Assembly (NCBI GenBank): GCA_938028845.1
Contig: CALIZJ010000075.1
Location: 1 to 11,910 of the forward strand
DNA length: 11,910 bases
Source: an uncultured Blautia sp.
GTDB taxonomy: Bacteria > Bacillota > Clostridia > Lachnospirales > Lachnospiraceae
Reading direction: 5' to 3'
Shown one piece after another: positions 1-7,180 of this stretch. The notes beneath the pieces are model-generated. The model saw only the letters and a list, made by a program, of their open reading frames with translations, did not search any database and was not told the origin of the DNA. The number at the start of each line of letters is the position of its first letter. Positions within the stretch are counted from its first letter, which is position 1. The position numbers and the translations under genes were made by a program.

Positions 1-38
1 ATGCGGGAAAACGTGTCATCAGAAAGGTGGTTATTTTT

Positions 39-1001
39 ATGGTGAAAATGGAAATGAGAACAGCTGCAAACCTTACGATTAAGGAAGGGTTTCAAAAATT
101 TTTGAGATGGTGCAAATTGAATAATTATGCACCTGACACTGTTCGGTTTTATGAAAGAAGCATTTATAATTTTTCTCTTTTTCACAGTCTGGACTCGCCG
201 ATCAGCGATTTGGACGAGGATCTGATTGAGGAATATACTCTTTACCTCAGAGAAAAAAATATTTGCTCCATGTCAATCCATACTTACTTAAGCGGAATGA
301 GGCGGATTATTCATTACTTCGCGCAAAAAGGTTATATTCTTAATTTCAATATTGTTATGCCTAAAGTAGAAACTCCAATTAAGGAAGTCTACACAGAGGA
401 AGAATTAAAAAAGCTTTTAAAAAAGCCGAATGTAAAAACTTGCAGATTTGTCCAGTATCGGGATTGGGTAATGGTTAATTATCTTCTTGGAACTGGTCAG
501 CGGCGAAATACAGTTGCACATCTGAAAGTGGGGGATTTAGATTTGATGAACCGACTTGTAAAGCTGCGCGTAGTAAAAAATAAAAAGCCTGTCATTCTCC
601 CATTAACAAATTCCTTAGCGCTTATTTTAGAAGAGTATTTATCCTATCGGGGAGGAACAGCAGAAGATCCTCTATTTTGTAGCAGAGAAGGAAAACCTCT
701 TTCAAGTGAAAGTCTTAGCAATGCGATTCGGCGATACAATTTAAGCAGGGGCGTAGACCGGACTTCGGTACATATTTTCCGACATACCTTTGCTTATCTG
801 TCTATTAAAAATAATATGGATATTGTAAGACTTCAGCGCCTGCTATGTCATAGTGATATTAAAACAACACAGGGTTATTTGCGGTCATTTGGCTTTGAAG
901 AGCTACAAGAAGATTATGAGCGATTTAATCCGTTGGAAACATTCATTGGACAAAGTGAAGTTATGAAGAATTGGAATAAGCAGCAGGGAAAGAGAAAGTA
1001 A
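39..1001 (+). CDS. Tyrosine recombinase / integrase
   Basis: Site-specific recombinase of the lambda-integrase (tyrosine recombinase) family, 320 residues from this start. It probably catalyses integration and excision of the mobile element carrying this region. The N-terminal core-binding (SAM-like) domain covers about residues 10-100. The C-terminal catalytic domain shows the first Arg in TGQRRNT (R155), a lysine-rich beta hairpin (KNKKP, about 180-183), HIFRH giving H245 and R248, H271 in LLCHSD, and the nucleophile Y280 in TTQGYL. The full catalytic set is present, so it looks active. I chose ATG 39 because AGAAAGGTGG (21-30) sits 8 bases upstream as ribosome binding site; an in-frame GTG at 27 lies inside that site. 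The next gene follows after 12 bases. Whether the substrate is an attachment site or a local inversion cannot be told from the window. Confidence 0.93.
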   Translation: MVKMEMRTAANLTIKEGFQKFLRWCKLNNYAPDTVRFYERSIYNFSLFHSLDSPISDLDEDLIEEYTLYLREKNICSMSIHTYLSGMRRIIHYFAQKGYILNFNIVMPKVETPIKEVYTEEELKKLLKKPNVKTCRFVQYRDWVMVNYLLGTGQRRNTVAHLKVGDLDLMNRLVKLRVVKNKKPVILPLTNSLALILEEYLSYRGGTAEDPLFCSREGKPLSSESLSNAIRRYNLSRGVDRTSVHIFRHTFAYLSIKNNMDIVRLQRLLCHSDIKTTQGYLRSFGFEELQEDYERFNPLETFIGQSEVMKNWNKQQGKRK

Positions 1002-1013
1002 GGAGGATTCATC

Positions 1014-1295
1014 ATGTACAACACAACGATTTTAGACAGAGCGAGCCTGAGCTATATCATCAACCTGTTACAGAGGGACACCGAATGTATGGACGATAAT
1101 GAGCAGGACTATCAGATGATGCAGCAGGATTTACTGGTGGAAACAGAGCGATTCCTGAGAGATAAGCTGTCGGAAAAGGACGTTAATATGATTATAGGTA
1201 ATATGCGGGACTATGGAACAGCCAGAGAAGGAGAGGCCTTGCAGCTTGGGGTAAAAGCAGGACTGAAACTGATGAAAGAGCTGACACAGCTGTAA
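1014..1295 (+). CDS. Small helical protein of unknown function
   Basis: A 93-residue protein of unrecognised family, acidic in the middle and predicted by eye to be almost wholly alpha-helical. It has no cysteine pair, signal peptide or membrane segment. The C-terminal part (AREGEALQLGVKAGLKLMKEL, about 71-90) has the amphipathic look of small conserved proteins found on clostridial mobile elements. The start is supported by AAGGAGG at 1000-1006, seven bases before ATG 1014. It lies 12 bases after the integrase stop and is probably co-transcribed with it, so a role as a recombination accessory or element-maintenance protein is possible but not shown. It does not look like a winged-helix excisionase. 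Confidence 0.75.
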   Translation: MYNTTILDRASLSYIINLLQRDTECMDDNEQDYQMMQQDLLVETERFLRDKLSEKDVNMIIGNMRDYGTAREGEALQLGVKAGLKLMKELTQL

Positions 1296-1301
1296 GAAGA
1301 A

Positions 1302-1345
1302 AATGGGGGCGGGCGAGTTACACAAACGCACAAGCCCGCCCCATT
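1302..1345 (+). other. GC-rich hairpin after the integrase operon
   Basis: AATGGGGGCGGGC (1302-1314) can pair with GCCCGCCCCATT (1334-1345), giving a 12-bp stem with one bulged G and a 19-base loop. It begins 6 bases after the stop of the 93-residue gene. On the plus strand no T run follows, so it is not a standard intrinsic terminator in that direction. On the minus strand it is followed by ATTTTCTTCTT, a weak U-rich tail. It could protect the 3' end of the integrase transcript, act as a poor terminator, or be a protein-binding DNA site. It is strikingly GC-rich for this neighbourhood. Confidence 0.6.
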
Positions 1346-1505
1346 ACCAAAGAATCCGAAAAGCGCCAGACGGGGGGTATAATCAGTTTTGGAGATGGAC
1401 GGTGAAAGAAATCCTGTTTAGCCGGACAGAGCGGAGTACGCCTTGAAATCTGAGTATGAATCGAGTAAAATAGAAAAAAGAGAGATTATCCTTTATAAAT
1501 GGTGA

Positions 1506-1757
1506 TCTTCAATAGGAACCAGTCTGAAAAAAGCGTCCACGCTTTCTGATTGGATTTTGGACATGTTTACAAATGGTACGATACTGCGGGGTAATTTTTC
1601 GTTTGTGAAGCAGAAGGACGAAACAGTACCCATATTACCGAATCCTGTAAAACAGGGGATTTTCATTATAAAAAGTGGAATTACTGCTGATTATGATGGA
1701 AAAATCGGTGTGATCTCCGTGAAAATACAGGGGTCTGTTTATAAAATGCTGGTATAG
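1506..1757 (+). pseudogene. Orphan open frame, possible gene remnant
   Basis: An open frame without a convincing start runs from just after a stop at 1503-1505 to TAG at 1755-1757, about 83 codons. The only candidate starts are TTG 1557 and ATG 1563, neither preceded by a ribosome binding site. The residues have a plausible protein-like beta-rich composition (for example PNPVKQGIFIIKSG and GKIGVISVKI). I recognise no family. It may be the 3' remnant of a decayed gene or chance. It lies in the 1296-1882 stretch between the integrase operon and the convergent primase gene. Confidence 0.25.
1530..1545. repeat. Short interrupted palindrome
   Basis: AAAGCGT and ACGCTTT flank a CC centre, making a 16-base near-perfect palindrome inside the otherwise geneless 1296-1882 stretch. 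It is long enough to be an operator half-site pair, but no neighbouring promoter is obvious, so its role is unknown. Confidence 0.35.
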
Positions 1758-1806
1758 AAAGTCCCATTTTACGGGAGGAATGGAAAAGAATACTTTAAAT
1801 AAATTT

Positions 1807-1839
1807 TATGGAGACTACGATAATTTCACAGCCTCCATA
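1807..1839 (-). terminator. Probable terminator of the primase-like gene
   Basis: Read on the minus strand, TATGGAGGCT pairs with AGTCTCCATA across a 13-base loop: a 10-bp stem with one G-U wobble. The same position would be an A-C mismatch on the plus strand, so the structure favours minus-strand RNA. It is followed by AAAATTTATTT, a moderately U-rich tail, and lies 44 bases beyond the stop of the primase-like gene. The tail is weak, so termination may be partial. Confidence 0.5.
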
Positions 1840-1882
1840 TATTGTTGCATCCGTGTATTCGCTTTGCAATTACAGGCTTGTA

Positions 1883-3721
1883 CTATTCGATTTCTTCTGG
1901 AATAATGATTGCAGGGAAGCCTTTTCGTTCAATGTGATATTTTTCTTTTAATTTTTTGTTCAGACGTACTTTTTTCCATTGATAAGCCTCCAGAATTTCA
2001 AAAATACTTCGTTTCCATTGTTTTTCGTTTTTCTCTTTTATTTCGGATTCAAAGATATAGCCATTCTTTTTAATCGCCACAGAAATCATGTTAACTAATT
2101 CATGGGTATGGTAATCGGATTTTTCTCCGGTGCCGAGCTGATTTTCTCTCTTGAATTGAGGATAAAGCTGATCTGCCATTTCTGTTCCAAAGGTACGTAA
2201 GACATATTCCCGACTCAGACCGGCAATGGTAAAATTAGAAGCTTTTAATTTTTTTGCATTTTCTTCACAAATGGAAAGTGTTTCTGGATTGAGCGGTGTG
2301 ACAACAAAAAATGTTGAAATTTTAGGAAGGTTGTGTCGGCTGGCAATTCCTTTTGCTGTCTTTAATGTTCCTTGCGGGATTTGTGATTCATTTAATTTCT
2401 GAATGATTCCAAGTAAAGAAAAGAGAGTCAGAGTTTTGGAGATATCACTGTTGCTTCGATTGGGACTAATTTCAAAAATTTTTTTCAGCTTTGAATAACT
2501 GGTAAAAAATATAGGATTGTCCTCATACTGTAATTCTTCAACCATGTAGTCCATATAGTAAAGGCACATATCCATATAATGGTGTTTTCGATATCGAAGT
2601 AAAGAAGAGAGGGATGGATAGGTTTTTCTAAATTCTTTAGTATCTAAATATTCAAGTCCATCTGTTATTAGTTTTTTTTTGGTTTTTATCCATTCTGGAT
2701 CCTCATAACAGATTCCATAGACGTCCATAATAAACTGTCTTGCCTGCTTTTCTGTACAATTTGCTAAGACAGATGTTAGCTTTACTATTCCGTAAGCAGC
2801 ATTACAACCAAAGCATTTATAAATTGGGGTGTTATTATACGTTCTATAAATATGAGCGGACGGGTTTTGATCTTCATGCTTTGGAAGGATACAAGAAAAC
2901 TGGGAATCCAAAGGAACTCCCAGATATTGAGCAAGATTTAACCGATTCATAAATTCTGATAGTTCCTTTCTGCTGCTAAAGTGTCGAGTTGTATTATCTG
3001 GAAGTGGATAAAAAAACCCCTCCCCAATAGTAAGATAAGACTTTTTATTAGGGAGGGGGTATTCTGCCATAAACCCCCGCAACTTATTTACATTCAGATG
3101 TTTTATTGCATCTATTTGATCCGTATGCTGGACTGGTTGGTTCTTTTTTAAGTTTTGTGTAGAGTGAGTTTTCTTAGATGTAGATGTTATACCGGAGTAC
3201 TGAGATAGTAGAAGATCCGGTTGAATACGAGCATTGTAATTTTGGCAGATTAAAGATTTTCCACCAAAGAACAGACGGGAAGGATCTTTGCATTTTTGAT
3301 CTACACTGGGAAAAGCCTGCATAAGGGATTCCTGTATTTGATTACGAAGTACCAAATCTGTAATAACGTCCTCCGTGCAAAAAACCAAGCGAAATTTATG
3401 GTGGTTTTCCGTATGGGAGAAAGAAGTATAACCAAACACAGGAATAAGATTCAGTGTCTTACAACGCTGTAATTCTTCCATTATGGTAGTCCCTTCATCA
3501 AAGTCCAAAGCAAATAATTGCTGTTGACTCCAGTCAGACGATTTTGTACCTTTCAGATAAGCTGGTTTAAAGGTACAGCCTTTAGCCAATCCTTCTGCCA
3601 GCTCCGAAATGGAAATCTCCGTTTGTTTCAGTGACTTTTGGATGAGTGCTATTTCGCCAGCGCCTGTGGGCTTTTCTTTGTAACATTTGTTAAAGTACAT
3701 TACTTTGATTTTTTCTGTCAT
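1883..3721 (-). CDS. Primase-like protein with AEP-type domain and CHC2 zinc finger
   Basis: A 612-residue protein resembling the replication primases of plasmids, phages and integrative elements; it probably synthesises primers for the mobile element's own DNA replication. The N-terminal part shows archaeo-eukaryotic-primase-like signatures: ALDFD (71-75, metal-binding D73/D75), YTSFSHTENHHKFRLVF (98-114) and KDPSRLFFGG (145-154). A polar linker (about 175-205) follows. Next comes a CHC2-like zinc finger at about 270-320 with C277, H282, C303 and C306 (CILPKHED...YKCFGC), the type found in DnaG primases. The C-terminal 270 or so residues are unassigned and no TOPRIM or helicase motif is evident. 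ATG 3721 is chosen because AAGGAG (3735-3730, minus strand) lies 8 bases upstream. A longer in-frame start at 3844 has no such site and would run through a terminator hairpin. The gene converges on the integrase operon. Confidence 0.82.
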   Translation of the reverse strand: MTEKIKVMYFNKCYKEKPTGAGEIALIQKSLKQTEISISELAEGLAKGCTFKPAYLKGTKSSDWSQQQLFALDFDEGTTIMEELQRCKTLNLIPVFGYTSFSHTENHHKFRLVFCTEDVITDLVLRNQIQESLMQAFPSVDQKCKDPSRLFFGGKSLICQNYNARIQPDLLLSQYSGITSTSKKTHSTQNLKKNQPVQHTDQIDAIKHLNVNKLRGFMAEYPLPNKKSYLTIGEGFFYPLPDNTTRHFSSRKELSEFMNRLNLAQYLGVPLDSQFSCILPKHEDQNPSAHIYRTYNNTPIYKCFGCNAAYGIVKLTSVLANCTEKQARQFIMDVYGICYEDPEWIKTKKKLITDGLEYLDTKEFRKTYPSLSSLLRYRKHHYMDMCLYYMDYMVEELQYEDNPIFFTSYSKLKKIFEISPNRSNSDISKTLTLFSLLGIIQKLNESQIPQGTLKTAKGIASRHNLPKISTFFVVTPLNPETLSICEENAKKLKASNFTIAGLSREYVLRTFGTEMADQLYPQFKRENQLGTGEKSDYHTHELVNMISVAIKKNGYIFESEIKEKNEKQWKRSIFEILEAYQWKKVRLNKKLKEKYHIERKGFPAIIIPEEIE

Positions 3722-3781
3722 AATCCGGACTCCTTTTATTCTGAATTTTTTGGGGTGGGAAAGTAAAACCGACCGAATTTT

Positions 3782-3816
3782 GAAGAAAATAAAAAGAGGA
3801 CACCATGAGTGCCCTC
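3782..3816 (-). terminator. Intrinsic terminator in the leader of the primase-like gene
   Basis: On the minus strand GAGGGCAC (3816-3809) pairs with GTGTCCTC (3803-3796) around a 5-base loop: 8 bp with one G-U wobble that would be a mismatch on the plus strand. TTTTTATTTTC follows immediately. This is a textbook intrinsic terminator, placed about 60 bases before the primase ribosome binding site and oriented to block transcription into that gene. It may mark the end of an upstream transcript or act as an attenuator. Confidence 0.7.
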
Positions 3817-3880
3817 GAAGACATAAAATTCTTTCCGATTTCAAAATCCCTTCCCATTGCTACACCATAAGAAAGGGCAA
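3796..3880 (-). promoter_or_regulatory. Candidate transcription attenuator with alternative pairing
   Basis: Four segments of the minus-strand leader can pair in mutually exclusive ways. Segment A (TTGCCCTTTC, 3880-3871) can pair 7 bp with segment B (GGAAGGG, 3854-3848), leaving C (3816-3809) free to form the terminator with D (3803-3796). Alternatively A can pair 7 bp with C (GAGGGCA), which disrupts the terminator. Each alternative helix includes one G-U. A short frame beginning at ATG 3896 reads across segment A and could serve as a leader peptide, but it has no clear ribosome binding site. The controlling signal is unknown. Confidence 0.35.
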
Positions 3881-3893
3881 AAATGGATTTCGT

Positions 3894-3909
3894 CATTGAA
3901 ATTTCAATG
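3894..3909. repeat. Perfect 16-bp palindrome
   Basis: CATTGAAATTTCAATG is identical to its reverse complement. It lies upstream of the attenuator-like structure in the leader of the primase-like gene. It contains TTGAAA, a near-consensus -35 hexamer, on both strands, so it could be an operator overlapping a promoter. No convincing -10 element was found at the right spacing. Confidence 0.55.
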
Positions 3910-3926
3910 CCTGTATCCGTGTAACT

Positions 3927-3938
3927 TTTTGATCAAAA
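3927..3938. repeat. Perfect 12-bp palindrome
   Basis: TTTTGATCAAAA is self-complementary and lies 17 bases from the neighbouring 16-bp palindrome. Together they form a pair of symmetric sites between the terminator of the regulator gene and the leader of the primase-like gene. A binding role is inferred only from symmetry. Confidence 0.4.
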
Positions 3939-3958
3939 CTTAGAAGAAAAGAAGTATT

Positions 3959-4002
3959 AAAAAAACAGAAACGCCATAGATTCTATGTGTCTCTGTTTTT
4001 TT
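3959..4002 (-). terminator. Terminator of the Cro/C1 regulator gene, probably bidirectional
   Basis: AAAAAAACAGA (3959-3969) and TCTGTTTTTTT (3992-4002) form the outer stem. An inner CATAG/CTATG helix (3975-3979 with 3983-3987) closes a 3-base loop, separated from the outer stem by a small internal loop. A 7-base T run ends the structure on both strands. It begins 30 bases past the stop of the minus-strand regulator gene and separates it from the primase leader. Confidence 0.75.
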
Positions 4003-4031
4003 ATGAGATATTTAATTTTAGATGTGTTGTT

Positions 4032-4250
4032 TTACTCCGCCCCTGTCTTATCCTCTTCATAAAGCAAAAGGTCATTTGGCGTACAGCCAAAAATCCCGCA
4101 CATTGCGTCAATCATATCATAACGGATCGATTTTGTTTCATTATTCACCATCTTATTGAAATTCTGATAGCTCATTCCGAGCTGCTTGTACAGCCAGTAT
4201 TTTGTTTTGCCGTGCTGCTCCAATAGAGCCAGTACATTCAATTTTACCAT
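4032..4250 (-). CDS. Cro/C1-type (XRE) helix-turn-helix regulator
   Basis: A 72-residue DNA-binding protein consisting of essentially one Cro/C1-type helix-turn-helix domain. Helix 2 is about KYWLYKQLG (17-25) and the recognition helix about SYQNFNKMVNN (27-37). The IFGCTPNDLLLYEE segment that closes such domains lies at 53-66. Its length is typical of minimal XRE regulators, with no effector or protease domain. The start ATG 4250 has AAAGGA upstream on the minus strand at about 10 bases spacing. It is transcribed divergently from hsdR with 140 bases between the two starts, a layout shared with controllers of restriction systems and with element repressors. It probably binds in that intergenic region; its target is inferred, not shown. 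Confidence 0.88.
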   Translation of the reverse strand: MVKLNVLALLEQHGKTKYWLYKQLGMSYQNFNKMVNNETKSIRYDMIDAMCGIFGCTPNDLLLYEEDKTGAE

Positions 4251-4307
4251 CGCACTCTTATCCTTTCATCAGATATGTATTGAGTAGATGATAAAGTGAA
4301 AAAATTA

Positions 4308-4336
4308 TTGCGGTATAGATTTTTAGATTATATAAT
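4308..4336 (+). promoter_or_regulatory. Candidate promoter of the restriction operon
   Basis: A perfect -10 hexamer TATAAT (4331-4336) lies 17 bases after TTGCGG (4308-4313), a poor -35 hexamer matching the consensus only at TTG. Two further TATAAT hexamers at 4363-4368 and 4373-4378 have no good -35 partner. A weak -35 would fit a promoter that depends on, or is tuned by, a bound regulator. Transcription from here would give a leader of about 48 bases before the hsdR start. Confidence 0.4.
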
Positions 4337-4370
4337 GAAAACATAAGTTATTTATACATCTATATAATCT
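4325..4370. promoter_or_regulatory. Inverted repeat, candidate operator between regulator and hsdR
   Basis: AGATTATATA (4325-4334) and TATATAATCT (4361-4370) are exact reverse complements separated by 26 bases. Each arm overlaps a TATAAT hexamer, so occupancy would affect transcription of hsdR and possibly of the divergent regulator gene. The A/T-rich composition raises the chance of coincidence, though 10 exact base pairs at this location are suggestive. Confidence 0.4.
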
Positions 4371-4390
4371 GATATAATTGAGGGAATATT

Positions 4391-7162
4391 GTGGGATATC
4401 AAAGCGAAGCACAGTTAGAAGAAAAGTTAGTACAAAAGCTAAAGACGCAGGGCTATCAGTTTGTCGAAATACCGGACTACGAAGCGTTATTAGCGAATTT
4501 CAGAGACAGAATCAACGAGTTTAATCTGGAGGCTTTAGAAGGAAACGCACTTACCGCATCGGAGTTTACACGCATTCTCAATTACTTATCTGGAAAAAGC
4601 GTCTTTCAGTCCGCCAAACAGTTAAGAGATCAGTTTATTTTAGATCGAGATGACGGAACGCAGGTCTATTTAAAGTTCTTTGATCCGGTTGGACTGGACA
4701 GGAATGTATTCCAAGTTACAAATCAGGTCACAGTTGAGGGGAAGTATACGAACCGATATGATGTGACCTTATTAATGAACGGACTGCCGATTGTGCAGAT
4801 CGAACTGAAGCGCCGCGGAATGGACATTAAAGAAGCGATCAACCAGATTGATCGGTATCGGGTTCATTCCTACAAGGGGCTGTTTCATTATGTCCAGATT
4901 TTTGTAGTCAGCAATGGGGTGGAAACCAGATATTTTTCCAACACAGACGCAAAACGGATTCCCAAAGGCCATACCTTTTATTGGACTGATGAAGAGAACA
5001 AGCGCATTAATAATCTTGAGGAATTTTCCTTTGCCTTTCTGAATCGAAACCGGCTGATGAAAATGATTGATCGGTTTATGGTCATCAATGACACGGATAA
5101 AGCGCTGATGATTATGCGGCCTTATCAGGTCTTTGCGACAGAGGCGCTGGTAAGCAGGGCGCTGGATACCATTGAGGGCGGATATATCTGGCATACTACG
5201 GGAAGCGGCAAGACCCTTACCTCTTGGAAATGCGCCAATTTACTGGTTCAGGAACCGAGAATTAAAAAGGTCTTTTTTCTTGTAGACCGAAAAGACTTGG
5301 ACAATCAGACTACGCAGGAGTTTAACAAGTTTGAGGCCGATTGTGTAGATACGACAGACAAAACCAATGTTCTGGTCAAACAGATTGCCGATAAGAACAA
5401 AAAACTGATTGTTACCACCATACAGAAAATGGCACGGGCGCTTGGCAGTCCGCGGTATACCAAGATCATGGAGCAATATCGGGACGAAAAAGTGATTTTC
5501 ATCATTGATGAATGCCATCGTACTCAGTTTGGCGATATGCACAAAGCCATTAAACAGAACTTTACAAAAGGGCAGTTCTTTGGATTTACGGGAACACCGA
5601 GAATGGCGGAAAACAAAAGTCAGGATAACCGGACAACCGCGGATATTTTCGGAAAATGCCTACATACCTATCTGATTAAAGAGGCGATCTTCGATCATAA
5701 TGTTCTGAGCTTCAGCGTGGAGTATATTTCCACCTATCAGGGACAGTACGATGAAGATGACGATACGCTGGTAGAGGATATTGACCGTGATGAAATCTTT
5801 ATGGCAAAAGAGCGGATTCAACTGGTGGCAGAGCATATTATCCAGCATCACAAGAATAAAACCAGAGACGGACAATATACCTCCATCTTTGCCACTTCCT
5901 CCATACCGGCGCTGATTCGCTACTATGACACCTTTAAACGGCTGAAGCATGATCTCCGAATCGCGGCGGTATTCAGCTTTGCGGCCAATGAGGATCTGGA
6001 AGGAAAGGACGAACACAGCAGGGACAGCTTGGAACGGATCATCGGCGATTATAACGAAATGTTCGGGACAAGCTTCAGCACCGATACGTTCAGCGCCTAT
6101 AACGCGGATATTTCCAACCGATTAAAAGTCAGGAAGGTGCCGCAGATCGATATTCTGATTGTAGTTAACATGTATCTGACCGGTTTTGACAGCAAGCCGC
6201 TGAACACCCTTTATGTGGATAAGAATTTAAAATATCATGATTTATTGCAGGCTTTCAGCCGGACAAACCGAGTGGAAAAAGACACAAAGCCTTTCGGAAA
6301 TATTGTCTGCTATCGCAATCTGAAAAAGAATACCGATGACGCAATCTGTCTCTTTAGCAAAACGGATCATGCGGAAGAGGTGCTGATGCAGAGCTATGAA
6401 TATTATCTGGATCAGTTTCGGGCGCTGGCCAATGAACTGCGGCTCTGTGTTCGCACGCCGGAAGAAATTGATACGCTGCAATCGGAGGAAGATCAGGCCC
6501 GCTTTGTAGTAGCCTTTCGGGACTTGGCAAAATCTCTGCTGATTTTACAGACCTTTTCGGATTTTGAATGGGAAGATATTGAAGAAAAGATTACGCAGCA
6601 GGAGTATGAGGATTTTAAAAGCCGCTATCTGACCCTGCATGATAATCTGAGCCGCATGAAGGACAAAGAAAAGGTTTCCATTCTGGACGATATTGATTTC
6701 AGCATTGAAATGATGCAGACGGACAAAATCAACGTGGCTTATATTATGAATCTGATTAAAAACATCGATCTGGAGGATAAAGCGCAGCAGAAAAAGGATA
6801 TCCGGCATATTCAGAACGAACTGGATCGGACGGATAATCCGGCGCTTCGCAGAAAAGTGGATTTAATCAAAAAATTTCTGGAAGATGTGGTTCCCAACGT
6901 GCAGGGAGAGGATTCTCTGGAAGAGGCTTATTCCGAATTTGAGGATCAGGAGCGAACAAAGGAAATTCAGAGCTTTGCGGAGGAACATGCCCTTGACAGT
7001 GACGTGATGCAGCATCTGATTTCTGAATATGAATTTTCGAATATTTTATCCAAAGAGACAATCCGTCAAAATATCAGGGAAAAGCTGACCTTTATTAAAA
7101 TGAAGCGGCTGATTGAAAGTGTTCGTGAATTTGTGGTGGAAAACGTACAGAAATACCAGTAA
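4391..7162 (+). CDS. hsdR: Type I restriction enzyme, R (motor and nuclease) subunit
   Basis: This is the DNA-translocating, cleaving subunit of a type I restriction-modification complex (R2M2S). It pulls unmodified DNA using ATP and cuts at a distance. The 923 residues contain an N-terminal RecB-like PD-(D/E)xK nuclease (D124, E138-x-K140 in QIELKRR, and QIDRY at 152-156 for the QxxxY motif). Superfamily 2 helicase motors follow: Walker A TTGSGKT (269-275), DECH box (373-376), GFTGTP (398-403), and MYLTGFD/QAFSRTNR (594-627). The remaining 290 or so residues are helical and probably contact HsdM. All key residues are intact. The start is GTG 4391 with GAGGG (4380-4384) six bases upstream; there is no nearby ATG. 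hsdM follows after 18 bases. Confidence 0.97.
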   Translation: MGYQSEAQLEEKLVQKLKTQGYQFVEIPDYEALLANFRDRINEFNLEALEGNALTASEFTRILNYLSGKSVFQSAKQLRDQFILDRDDGTQVYLKFFDPVGLDRNVFQVTNQVTVEGKYTNRYDVTLLMNGLPIVQIELKRRGMDIKEAINQIDRYRVHSYKGLFHYVQIFVVSNGVETRYFSNTDAKRIPKGHTFYWTDEENKRINNLEEFSFAFLNRNRLMKMIDRFMVINDTDKALMIMRPYQVFATEALVSRALDTIEGGYIWHTTGSGKTLTSWKCANLLVQEPRIKKVFFLVDRKDLDNQTTQEFNKFEADCVDTTDKTNVLVKQIADKNKKLIVTTIQKMARALGSPRYTKIMEQYRDEKVIFIIDECHRTQFGDMHKAIKQNFTKGQFFGFTGTPRMAENKSQDNRTTADIFGKCLHTYLIKEAIFDHNVLSFSVEYISTYQGQYDEDDDTLVEDIDRDEIFMAKERIQLVAEHIIQHHKNKTRDGQYTSIFATSSIPALIRYYDTFKRLKHDLRIAAVFSFAANEDLEGKDEHSRDSLERIIGDYNEMFGTSFSTDTFSAYNADISNRLKVRKVPQIDILIVVNMYLTGFDSKPLNTLYVDKNLKYHDLLQAFSRTNRVEKDTKPFGNIVCYRNLKKNTDDAICLFSKTDHAEEVLMQSYEYYLDQFRALANELRLCVRTPEEIDTLQSEEDQARFVVAFRDLAKSLLILQTFSDFEWEDIEEKITQQEYEDFKSRYLTLHDNLSRMKDKEKVSILDDIDFSIEMMQTDKINVAYIMNLIKNIDLEDKAQQKKDIRHIQNELDRTDNPALRRKVDLIKKFLEDVVPNVQGEDSLEEAYSEFEDQERTKEIQSFAEEHALDSDVMQHLISEYEFSNILSKETIRQNIREKLTFIKMKRLIESVREFVVENVQKYQ

Positions 7163-7180
7163 CAGACAGGAGGTTATACA

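Noticed and set aside
27..38. GTG 27 as integrase start
   Set aside because: It overlaps the AGAAAGGTGG ribosome binding site that is correctly spaced for ATG 39.
1..45. Short frame ending TGA 43-45 that overlaps the integrase start
   Set aside because: It could be the tail of an upstream gene, but only 14 codons are visible and two other frames are also open here.
1780..1905. Small frame starting ATG 1780 after GGGAGG
   Set aside because: Only one base separates the GGAGG-like site from the ATG, and the frame overlaps the terminator hairpin and the end of the primase gene.
3722..3844. Extended N-terminus of the primase-like protein
   Set aside because: The upstream start has no ribosome binding site and would read through the terminator; ATG 3721 has AAGGAG at good spacing.
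3690..3896. Minus-strand frame of 68 codons in the primase leader
   Set aside because: No ribosome binding site, it runs through a terminator hairpin and overlaps the primase start. It is retained only as a possible leader peptide.
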